Shown here piece by piece: positions 1-7,237 of a stretch of DNA of 38,174 bases. How positions within the stretch are numbered: the stretch's first letter is position 1; every line of letters begins with the position of its first letter. The notes under the pieces were generated by a model. That model searched no databases, was not told the origin of the DNA, and worked only from the letters and a program-made list of their open reading frames with translations. This DNA is from SBAX01 sp964646605 (GTDB taxonomy: Bacteria > Planctomycetota > Phycisphaerae > UBA1845), in NCBI GenBank assembly GCA_964646605.1, contig CAZYEX010000154.1, forward strand, positions 1 through 38,174, given 5' to 3'. The position numbers and the translations under genes were made by a program.

Positions 1-222
1 CTCGAGGATCGGGGGTTTTGCGGATCGCGGCATCCTGCCTAGAGTATGCGCTACGCAACGGGCGGGCGCAAGTAAAGTTTGGCGCGACTTTGTCGAGCCT
101 GGTGCGAACCGGTGCCGCCGGGCACTTCTCGTGCCGAACAGTATTGATCGTCGCCTCGCTGCCAACACCGCACCCTCGCGGTCGCGGTTCGGAACGGGGC
201 TGTCGGGTCGTGCGGTGGCCGG

Positions 223-228
223 TAGAAT
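223..228 (+). promoter_or_regulatory. Weak -10-like box before the electron-transfer cluster
   Basis: TAGAAT lies 18 bases before the ATG at 247, and a GCGAGG ribosome-binding site follows at 234-239. No convincing -35 box is seen about 17 bases upstream. If used, transcription would begin close to the ribosome-binding site, so the mRNA leader would be very short. This is offered only as a candidate for the start of the 247-14762 gene run. Confidence 0.25.
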
Positions 229-246
229 GCGCGGCGAGGTTGAGTC

Positions 247-1464
247 ATGAGAACTCAGAGACTTTGTCGCGAACTCCTGTGGATCGGGTGGGCGGCGGCC
301 GGGTTGTCGGGCGGTTGTCAGGCCCCGGCGGCGCGGGCACCGGGGATGCTGTTCTTTCCCGCTCCGCCGGAGCCGCCGAGAGTTCAATTTCTGACCTGGG
401 CGAGCGGGGCCGACGAGATCGAGCCGCAGCGCGGACAGCTCGAGGTCTACCTCCTGGGCAAAGAGCCGGCGGTCAAACGGGCCATTCAGAAACCCTACGG
501 AATCGCGGTCCGCGAGGGCGTGGCCTACGTGTGCGATACGAAGGGGCTGAGCATCTGCCGGTTGGACTTTCGCAACCAGAAGTTCTCGGTCCTCGGGGTG
601 AACGGTCCGGGCCGCCTGCGGAAGCCGTTGAATATCGTCGTCGATGGGGGCGGTTACAAGTTCGTAGTGGATTCCGAGCGAAAGCAGGTGGTGGTCTTCG
701 GCCCCGACGACAACTATGTGACGGCCTTCGACGTTCCTCCGCCGTGTCATCCCGTGGACGTGGCCCTGTACGAAAACGAGCTGTTCGTTCTGGACAATGA
801 CGACACCTCCCAGATCGTCGTTCTGGAGCGCACCTCCGGCAAGGTCTTGCGCACTTTCGGCAAACCGGGCGGTGAGCCGGGACAGTTCAAGCTACCCAAC
901 AGTTTGGCCCTGAGTCCGGACGGGTTTCTCTACGTGAGCGACACCCACAACTGGCGAATCCAAAAGTTGACCCGCAGCGGCGAGCCGGTGTGGGCGAAGG
1001 GGACCCCGGGTTACTTTCTGGGTCAGTTCGGGCGGCCTCGCGGCATTCGCGTCGGGCCGGACGGAACGGTCTACGTCGTGGATGGGGCCACGGAAATCGT
1101 GCAGATGTTCGACCCCGATGGGCAGACGCTGATGCGTTTCGGGGGTCCAGGCGACACGCCCGGGGCCTTGGGGCTTCCCTCGACCCTGGCCGCCGATGCC
1201 ACGTCGCTCCCGTTTTTCCAAAAACACTTGCACAAGGACTTCAAGGCCGATTACTTGCTGTTCGTGGTTAGCCAATACGGCGAGCATTTGGTCAACGTGT
1301 ATGCCTTCGGTTCGTTTCCCCCGGGGTACAAGCTGCAGGAATCCGAGATTGAGAGTTTGCCGACCCCCGCGGTGAAGGAGGGCGTCGGTCCGGTGGGGGG
1401 CGAGGAGCCCACGGAGAACCCGCACGAACCGAAGAAAAGCGACGGCCAAGGGCAGCGCCGGTAG
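247..1464 (+). CDS. NHL-repeat beta-propeller lipoprotein 1
   Basis: This 405-aa exported protein begins with a hydrophobic signal ending LSGGC (Cys24), a slightly atypical lipobox, so it is probably lipid-anchored outside the inner membrane. The body is made of NHL-type blades, for example GEPGQFKLPNSLALSPDG followed by LYVSDTHNWRIQKL, and then FGRPRGIRVGPDG with VYVVDGATEIVQMF. The tail is charged and low in complexity. The ATG at 247 is preceded by GCGAGG at good spacing. NHL propellers usually bind proteins or ligands and have no fixed enzymatic role. This is the first gene of a same-strand run of cytochrome genes, and a second propeller lipoprotein sits at 4165. By inference it is a scaffold or assembly factor for a surface cytochrome complex. 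The family call is firm; the role is not. Confidence 0.85.
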   Translation: MRTQRLCRELLWIGWAAAGLSGGCQAPAARAPGMLFFPAPPEPPRVQFLTWASGADEIEPQRGQLEVYLLGKEPAVKRAIQKPYGIAVREGVAYVCDTKGLSICRLDFRNQKFSVLGVNGPGRLRKPLNIVVDGGGYKFVVDSERKQVVVFGPDDNYVTAFDVPPPCHPVDVALYENELFVLDNDDTSQIVVLERTSGKVLRTFGKPGGEPGQFKLPNSLALSPDGFLYVSDTHNWRIQKLTRSGEPVWAKGTPGYFLGQFGRPRGIRVGPDGTVYVVDGATEIVQMFDPDGQTLMRFGGPGDTPGALGLPSTLAADATSLPFFQKHLHKDFKADYLLFVVSQYGEHLVNVYAFGSFPPGYKLQESEIESLPTPAVKEGVGPVGGEEPTENPHEPKKSDGQGQRR

Positions 1465-1494
1465 GGCGGGTCGGTCCGGTGAGGAGATCGGTCG

Positions 1495-2073
1495 GTGATC
1501 CGATGGGCGGTGGGCCTGGTTGCGGTTTCGCTCGCGGCGTGCGCCTTGGTCACGGCCTGCACGGAGGCTACGAAGTATCGGGTGATGCGTTTTTTTCTCG
1601 ACGGCGTGCCCGAGCCGGGGCAGGTTGCGGCGACGACCATCGTGGGGAAGGACGAGGCTCGACCCGGTGCCGCGGCGGCATTGGCCACTCCCGATCCGCC
1701 TCGCCGCCTCTATCCCCACACGCCGTACCGTGAGAATCGCTGCGGCGGATGCCATAACATCCAGAGCGGGGAGCTGGTCAAGCCGCTGGACGAAGGTCTT
1801 TGTTCCGTTTGCCACCGCGACGTACCCGGCGAGGTCCGCCACGTTCACGGCCCGGTGGCGGTCAACGAGTGTTCCGTATGCCATCACTACCACACAGCAC
1901 CGTTTCCCCAGCTTCTTTTGCAGGAGCCTCGAGCGACCTGTTTGCAATGTCATGACGCCGCTGACCTCTCCTCCGGCGACCACCACCAGGGGATCGAGCA
2001 GCAGAGTTGCATCGAGTGCCACCATCCTCACGGTGGACAAGACCGCTTTTTCTTGAAACGGTCCGACGGGTGA
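1495..2073 (+). CDS. Pentahaem c-type cytochrome lipoprotein (doubled-CxxCH type)
   Basis: This 192-aa protein carries five haem-binding motifs: CGGCH, CSVCH, CSVCH, CLQCH and CIECH. Several are followed by a second His pattern (CHHYH, CHHPHG) typical of the doubled-CxxCH family. The N-terminus is a lipoprotein signal with two candidate lipobox cysteines (SLAAC, Cys16, and LVTAC, Cys22). The start is GTG at 1495, preceded by GAGGAG at 1481-1486. Its stop overlaps the GTG start of the next gene, which encodes a barrel-like protein, so translation is likely coupled. A small multihaem protein encoded with an outer-membrane barrel resembles porin-cytochrome conduits such as MtrAB, where haems sit inside or beneath the barrel. 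That role is inferred from order and type, not from sequence similarity I can measure. Confidence 0.85.
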   Translation: MIRWAVGLVAVSLAACALVTACTEATKYRVMRFFLDGVPEPGQVAATTIVGKDEARPGAAAALATPDPPRRLYPHTPYRENRCGGCHNIQSGELVKPLDEGLCSVCHRDVPGEVRHVHGPVAVNECSVCHHYHTAPFPQLLLQEPRATCLQCHDAADLSSGDHHQGIEQQSCIECHHPHGGQDRFFLKRSDG

Positions 2074-4136
2074 GGGACGGCGCGACCAAGGCGGGAGCGG
2101 CGTCCTGCCGTGTCGAGTCGGTTGCCCGCGCCCGGGGACGGCAGGGTGTGGGCGGCGCGGTGCTCGTTTTGCTTTGGCTCGCGCTCGTCGGCGGCTGCCG
2201 GAGCACGGGTTCGCCGGGCCCGCCGGGTCAGACACTCCAGGTGACGAGCATCCGCCCTCGTTTCGAGATGACCGCCCGCGTTCGAGAACAGGAACAGAAA
2301 TCCAAGGTCGGGGCGGGGGACCAGAAATCGAGCGAGGAAATCTTCGAGGAGAGCCTCCGCGTGGAGACCAAGGGGTCGGTGTACCATCCCAACCTCTTGG
2401 ATTTTTCACTGGCCGGTCTGTTCGGACTGACCCAGCAGCATTTCGAGGACGACTTCGGCGGCCGGAAACGCACCTCCCGCGACGACGGGGAGATATTCGA
2501 GTTCGACTTCGAGGGCCGTTTGCTGAAAAAAAAGGAGTATCCCGCCACGGTCTTCGCCCGGAGGTACCGTTCGCTCGAACCGCGGCCGTTCTTGTCCAGT
2601 CTGGAGACCACCACCACGAATTACGGTTTCGTTTGGCAATATGTCGACCCCAAGATGCCTACGAGTCTGCAATTCAACCACACCGACGTCCAACTCAACC
2701 CTCTGGACCCGGAGGAGAAAGACGGGCGGCAGAAGAACACGAATCTGCGCTTCGAGACGGCCTATCGCTTCGAGGAGCACAACGTGCTCTCGCTGAACTA
2801 CACGCGGCAGTCGGTGTCCGAGGAGCCGTTTGCGTTGGATTACGATTCGGATGAGGTGACCCTGTCCCATCGGCTTGACTTCGGCGACGGCCGGCGACGG
2901 CGGCTGGATTCGGAGTTGAACCTCTACGATCAACGGGGCACGTTCGACCATCGCCGCACGCGCTGGCGCGAGACGCTTCGGCTGGAGCACGCCCCCTCGT
3001 TGCGGTCGTGGTATCAATACGAGTTCCTGGATCGCGAGCAGGGAAGTCTGGCGGGCGTGGAGCCGATCCGGGAGCGCTCGCACTATCTGAGCGCGACGCT
3101 CGAACACCAGTTGTACGAGAGCTTGGTTTCGCGCCTCTCCGGGTACGCCCAGACGCAGGAGTTCGATTCGGGATTGGACATTCAGCGGCTGGCGCTCCTT
3201 CCCAGTCTGGACTATCGCAAGAAAAACCCCTGGGGCGCGCTGCTCGCGAATTACCGTTTTCGCCTGCAAACCGAGGATCGAGAGGGCGGCACGCTCAGCG
3301 CCGAGCTTCTCGACGAGACTCGTACCTTCCGCGACCCCGAGCCGGTGGTGTTGGACAACACGAATGTCGTGGTGAGTTCCATCTTCATCACCGCCGAGGA
3401 TCGGACGACGGTCTACCGGGCCGGACGCGACTACCGGGTGCGGCAGGTCGGGGATAGGATCGAACTGGAACGGATTCCCACGGGGAGGATTCAGGACGGG
3501 CAGACGGTGCTGCTCGATTACGTCTACGTGCTCGGCGGCGACTTCACCTTGGACACCGTGGGTCACGATCTCGATGTTCGTCAAAACTTCACCTTCGGTT
3601 TGTCCCCCTACTATCGTTTGCGTCGGCAGGATCAGGACATTTCGCCGGGTTCAGCGACAGGGGTTACACCGGAGAACATCACCGGGCACCTGTTCGGCGC
3701 GGAGTTCAACAAGGGGCCGCTGCGGACCATCGCCGAGTTCGAGGACCACGACTCGAACATCAATCCCTTCGAGGCCCTGCGCATCAGCGCCGAACTGACT
3801 CATCGGTTCCGCAGCGGGGGGACGGGGCGACTGAAGGCCCGATGGACGGATATCCAACGCTTCGGCGACATCGATCGGCAAACGCGATTTTTCACGGTCG
3901 AGGGGCGGATTCGTCAGACGATCCGCAACCAGCTCACGTTCGAGGGGGCGATGCTGTATCGTGAAGAGCAGGATTCGGTCAGCGGCGACGATGAGGGAGT
4001 GGACGTCGATCTTTCACTGGAGTGGATGGTTCGGGAGACGGAGTTGCGGGTGACCTATGAGTTCGGGCGGTTCGAGGACGATTTCGCGGAAAACCGCAAT
4101 TCGACGCTGTATGTGCAATTTCGACGGCGGTTTTAG
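2070..4136 (+). CDS. Outer-membrane beta-barrel-like protein with lipobox (candidate porin of a cytochrome conduit)
   Basis: This 688-aa exported protein is rich in alternating polar/hydrophobic strands with aromatic girdles (for example NTNLRFETAYRF, VLSLNYTRQ, WYQYEFLDRE). It ends in Phe (YVQFRRRF), as outer-membrane barrels recognised by BamA do. I chose the GTG at 2070, which overlaps the upstream TGA; the open frame runs further upstream inside the previous gene. The N-terminus has a hydrophobic stretch ending LVGGC, a lipobox, which is unusual for a barrel. A segment at about residues 430-490 (YRAGRDYRVRQVGDRIELER, then GQTVLLDYVYV) looks like an inserted beta-sandwich module. Its length is close to the MtrB/PioB barrels (around 700 aa), but the CXXC of MtrB is not obvious. 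It could also be an unrelated barrel or a large exposed lipoprotein. Confidence 0.65.
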   Translation: MRDGATKAGAASCRVESVARARGRQGVGGAVLVLLWLALVGGCRSTGSPGPPGQTLQVTSIRPRFEMTARVREQEQKSKVGAGDQKSSEEIFEESLRVETKGSVYHPNLLDFSLAGLFGLTQQHFEDDFGGRKRTSRDDGEIFEFDFEGRLLKKKEYPATVFARRYRSLEPRPFLSSLETTTTNYGFVWQYVDPKMPTSLQFNHTDVQLNPLDPEEKDGRQKNTNLRFETAYRFEEHNVLSLNYTRQSVSEEPFALDYDSDEVTLSHRLDFGDGRRRRLDSELNLYDQRGTFDHRRTRWRETLRLEHAPSLRSWYQYEFLDREQGSLAGVEPIRERSHYLSATLEHQLYESLVSRLSGYAQTQEFDSGLDIQRLALLPSLDYRKKNPWGALLANYRFRLQTEDREGGTLSAELLDETRTFRDPEPVVLDNTNVVVSSIFITAEDRTTVYRAGRDYRVRQVGDRIELERIPTGRIQDGQTVLLDYVYVLGGDFTLDTVGHDLDVRQNFTFGLSPYYRLRRQDQDISPGSATGVTPENITGHLFGAEFNKGPLRTIAEFEDHDSNINPFEALRISAELTHRFRSGGTGRLKARWTDIQRFGDIDRQTRFFTVEGRIRQTIRNQLTFEGAMLYREEQDSVSGDDEGVDVDLSLEWMVRETELRVTYEFGRFEDDFAENRNSTLYVQFRRRF

Positions 4137-4164
4137 GCGTGGCCCGGGCGACGACGGCGCATGG

Positions 4165-5229
4165 ATGATGGACATGCGGCGGGTGACGATGGGCATTTGT
4201 TGGACACTGACGCTGGGCCTGGGATTGGGCGGTTGCGCGGCAATTGGGTCGCGGCCGATCTTCCCGGAGCTCGATCCGCCGATTCAATGGCCGCCCGCGC
4301 CTCATGCCGCCCGCGTCCGCTACGTCGGGTCTTTGCAGACCGCATCCGACCTCAAAGCCCAACGCACGGCGCTGGCGGCTTTGGGCGAGCTATTCGTGGG
4401 CAGGAAAAAAGTCGAGTCGCTCTACGGACCGCGGGCCGTGGTCGTCACCCCTGACGGTTCCCGCGCGTGGATCGCCGACCCCGGCGGACGATGCCTACAC
4501 CTTTTTGAACTCCAGCGTCGTGTCTATAAAAAGGTGCAGCAGATGGGCGACGTGCCTCTGCTTACTCCGGTGGCACTTTGCCGAGGTCCCAACGGGTCGA
4601 TCTTCGTCGGCGATTCAGAACGCGTCGCCATTTATCGTTTTTCCGATCAAAGCGGGACGCTCGTGGAGTCGCTGCGATTGCCGGAGGAAGTCCTGCGCCC
4701 CGTCGCACTGGACTATGATGAATCGGCGGACGAGTTGTGGGTGGTGGACGCCGTCGGTCACGACCTCAAGATCCTGGGGGCGGATGGTTCTTTGAAACGG
4801 ATCGTCGGGCGGCGGGGCACCAACCCGGGCGAGTTCAATTTTCCATGCGACGTCGCGTTGGACGGCGATCGGGCGTGGGTTGCGGATGCGGGCAACCATC
4901 GGATTCAAGCGATCAAGCGCGACGGTGAACCTCTTGCGGCGTTTGGGAAGGCGGGCGATTCCTCGGGCGACCTGGCCTTGCCTAAGTCCGTCAGCGTAGA
5001 CCCCGAGGGGCATGTCTATGTGGTCGACGGGCGGTTCGAGAATGTGCAGGTTTTCGATCGCACGGGCGAATTGCTCTTGTTCTTCGGCGAGGAAGGAAAC
5101 GGGCCGGGGCAGTTTTGGCTGCCGGGTGATATCCACATCGAAGCCTCGGGACGCATGTGGGTCTGTGATTCCTACAATCGCCGCGTGCAGGTGTTTCAGT
5201 ATGTGCAGGGGTTGAACGATGCTCGATAA
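4165..5229 (+). CDS. NHL-repeat beta-propeller lipoprotein 2
   Basis: This is a roughly 354-aa exported lipoprotein whose signal ends in a canonical lipobox LGGC. NHL blades are clear: GTNPGEFNFPCDVALDGD with RAWVADAGNHRIQAI; LALPKSVSVDPEG with VYVVDGRFENVQVF; and GPGQFWLPGDIHIEASG with MWVCDSYNRRVQVF. The frame is open back to an ATG at 4057 inside the barrel gene. The signal-peptide layout favours one of the clustered ATGs at 4165, 4168 or 4174, so the exact start is uncertain. It is related in type to the propeller at 247 but is not a simple copy, and the two flank the pentahaem and barrel genes. The 3' end overlaps the next (12-haem) gene by 11 bases. It probably acts outside the inner membrane; its function is unknown. 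Confidence 0.82.
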   Translation: MMDMRRVTMGICWTLTLGLGLGGCAAIGSRPIFPELDPPIQWPPAPHAARVRYVGSLQTASDLKAQRTALAALGELFVGRKKVESLYGPRAVVVTPDGSRAWIADPGGRCLHLFELQRRVYKKVQQMGDVPLLTPVALCRGPNGSIFVGDSERVAIYRFSDQSGTLVESLRLPEEVLRPVALDYDESADELWVVDAVGHDLKILGADGSLKRIVGRRGTNPGEFNFPCDVALDGDRAWVADAGNHRIQAIKRDGEPLAAFGKAGDSSGDLALPKSVSVDPEGHVYVVDGRFENVQVFDRTGELLLFFGEEGNGPGQFWLPGDIHIEASGRMWVCDSYNRRVQVFQYVQGLNDAR

Positions 5230-7009
5230 CGGAATGAGAAGTTCAAAGTTCAAAGCTCGAAGTTCAAAGAGAGGTTGGTCTCGCGAACCTTGTTTTTTGA
5301 ACTTTGAACTTTGCACTTCGAACTTCGCCGTGTTCGCGTTCGGCGTCCTGTGCGCGCCGCTCGCGGCGCAAGACCGCGTCTCCGACACCGTCCACAACCT
5401 TTCCGCCTCCGGGCCGGGGCGCATTCGGGCGCAGAGTGAAGCGCAAGTCTGCATCTTCTGTCATGCTCCGCATAACACGCAGGGTCTTCGGCCTCTGTGG
5501 AACCGCGACCTGTCCGCGGCGACCTACCGAATCTACCAATCGAGCACGCTGAATGCCCTCCCCGGCCAGCCGACCGGGTCGAGCAAGCTCTGTTTGAGTT
5601 GTCATGACGGAACCATCGCCCTGGGGAACGTGCTCAGCCGTGCGGAGCAGATTCGCATGGCCGGCGGCGATTTCATTCCCGCAGGCTTGACCAACCTGGG
5701 TACGGACTTGTCCGACGACCACCCGATCAGCTTCTTCTATACCGGCGGGCTGGCGGCGTCGGATCGACAATTGGTGAGCCCGTCCGCGCTTCCTCCGGAG
5801 GTGAAATTGGACGCGAGCGGTCAACTTCAATGTACGTCGTGCCACGACCCGCATCACGATCTGTACGGGAAGTTTCTGGTTCTGCGCAGGGAATTCGGGA
5901 CCTTGTGCGTCGCCTGTCACACCATGGACGGTTGGAGCGCAGGTTCGCATCGGACATCGAGCGCCGTGGCGGCCGGCTCGCCGCAGGCCGATTGGACGTT
6001 TCACACCGTGGCGGAGAACGCCTGCCGGAGTTGTCACCGTCCCCATGCCGCGGGCGGGCACGAGCGACTGCTGATCTTCGAGGACGAGGAGGACAACTGT
6101 CTGAACTGTCACGACGGTTCGGTGGCCCGCATGAACATCCGCGCCGAGATCGACAAGACCAGCGCTCACGATCCACGTCGCTTCACGGGGCGGCACGATC
6201 CGGCGGAAACGCGGGGCGGGAGCGAGCCCCACGTGGAATGCACGGACTGCCACAACCCCCACGCGGTGACCACGCTGCTCCCGACCTCCGGGTATGTTCC
6301 CCTGGGCGCGACGTTGGGGCGCATCCACGGCGTGACCATCGGCGGGGCGGACATCGAAACGGCGCAATACGAATATGAGGTGTGCCTGCGTTGCCACGGC
6401 GACGGGGCCGTGGCCGTTCCGCGGCGCACCACGCGGCTCGCCCAAACAGAAAACCTGCGTCTCAAGTTCTCTCCAACCAATCCGAGCTTTCATCCCGTGG
6501 CCGGACCGTCGCCGAGCGCGGATACCGTGTCGCTCGTGCCCGGGCTGGCTCGAGGGTCGATGATCCGCTGCACCGATTGTCACAACAACGACACCGGACG
6601 GCGTACGGGCGGGTCGGGGCCGGACGGACCGCACGGATCGAACTTCGATTTCCTGCTCGCCCGAGAGTACACCGTGTCTGACGACACCGTCGAGTCGGAG
6701 AGCGCTTACAGCATCTGCTACCAGTGCCACCGCCGGTCGAGCATTCTAGCCGACGAGAGTTTCTCGGAGCATCGCAAGCACATCGTGGAAGAACGAACGC
6801 CTTGTTCGGCTTGCCATGACCCTCATGGCGTACCCACCGTGGTCGGAGGGACGTCCGATCGAACCCACCTGATCAACTTTGACACCACCATCGTGCGGCC
6901 CGACGCCCGGACGAGGCGGATCGAGTTTCGCGACCTGGGCCGATTCGCGGGAAGCTGCACGCTGACTTGCCACGGTGAGGACCACCGCGACGAGCAGTAC
7001 CCTGACTAA
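5219..7009 (+). CDS. Secreted dodecahaem c-type cytochrome
   Basis: This 596-aa protein has eleven CxxCH sites (CIFCH, CLSCH, CTSCH, CVACH, CRSCH, CLNCH, CTDCH, CLRCH, CTDCH, CYQCH, CSACH) and one expanded CX3CH site (CTLTCH) near the C-terminus, so about twelve haems. Several sites read CHDPHH, CHRPHA, CHNPHA or CHDPHG, the doubled-CxxCH pattern. The ATG at 5219 has an AGGGG site inside the upstream gene and overlaps it by 11 bases, suggesting coupling; ATG 5234 is an alternative. The leader is odd: the first 35 or so residues are read from a palindromic repeat (5238-5326), followed by a hydrophobic core and an APLAAQ cleavage-like site. There are no membrane segments after the signal. It is probably the periplasmic or cell-surface electron carrier of this cluster; filament formation is possible but unproven. 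Confidence 0.87.
   Translation: MLDNGMRSSKFKARSSKRGWSREPCFLNFELCTSNFAVFAFGVLCAPLAAQDRVSDTVHNLSASGPGRIRAQSEAQVCIFCHAPHNTQGLRPLWNRDLSAATYRIYQSSTLNALPGQPTGSSKLCLSCHDGTIALGNVLSRAEQIRMAGGDFIPAGLTNLGTDLSDDHPISFFYTGGLAASDRQLVSPSALPPEVKLDASGQLQCTSCHDPHHDLYGKFLVLRREFGTLCVACHTMDGWSAGSHRTSSAVAAGSPQADWTFHTVAENACRSCHRPHAAGGHERLLIFEDEEDNCLNCHDGSVARMNIRAEIDKTSAHDPRRFTGRHDPAETRGGSEPHVECTDCHNPHAVTTLLPTSGYVPLGATLGRIHGVTIGGADIETAQYEYEVCLRCHGDGAVAVPRRTTRLAQTENLRLKFSPTNPSFHPVAGPSPSADTVSLVPGLARGSMIRCTDCHNNDTGRRTGGSGPDGPHGSNFDFLLAREYTVSDDTVESESAYSICYQCHRRSSILADESFSEHRKHIVEERTPCSACHDPHGVPTVVGGTSDRTHLINFDTTIVRPDARTRRIEFRDLGRFAGSCTLTCHGEDHRDEQYPD
5238..5326. repeat. Imperfect palindromic repeat overlapping the 12-haem gene start
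   Basis: The left arm at about 5238-5269 (GAAGTTCAAAGTTCAAAG and onward) matches the reverse complement of the right arm at about 5297-5326, with four mismatches over roughly 30 positions. A shorter inner pair, AGGTT/AACCT, lies inside the loop. The AT-rich AAGTTCAAAG units contrast sharply with the GC-rich surroundings, which suggests a mobile or REP-like intergenic repeat. It lies within the reading frame just after the ATG at 5219, so it is translated if that start is used, giving the basic segment MRSSKFKARSSKRGW. Confidence 0.75.
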
Positions 7010-7169
7010 CCCAAGCCACTCCATCAGGGCGATATGGAGCTCCCGGCCCGGTCGACGCGTTCCGTTGAGCACTCACACTGGAATTTGTCGGCGGGTCTAG
7101 GGCGGCTGGCACGCCGAATGCTCTGGTCGTTTACGGGACCCAAGCAGGTCCGGAGGTCGATCGGGGTGT

Positions 7170-7207
7170 CCTGTGAGACCCACGGGTGTGGGGCCCAGTC
7201 CCACAGG
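7170..7207 (+). other. Two-tier hairpin in the leader before ccsBA
   Basis: CCTGTG (7170-7175) pairs with CACAGG (7202-7207). Inside, CCCAC (7079+100 to 7183) pairs with GTGGG (7188-7192). It lies in the 228-base gap between the 12-haem cytochrome gene and the cytochrome c synthase gene, about 30 bases before the ATG. No T-run follows, so it is not a classic terminator. It may be an mRNA processing or translation-control structure, or chance pairing in GC-rich DNA. Confidence 0.25.
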
Positions 7208-7237
7208 CCGACGGTCGTCGAGCAGTGGGAGAGCGTC

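Noticed and set aside
18..800. 260-aa + strand open frame
   Set aside because: It overlaps the NHL lipoprotein in another frame, is Gly/Arg-rich and has no good start signal.
892..2409. 505-aa open frame on the - strand
   Set aside because: It lies opposite the NHL and pentahaem cytochrome genes, is Arg- and Pro-rich, and has no conserved character.
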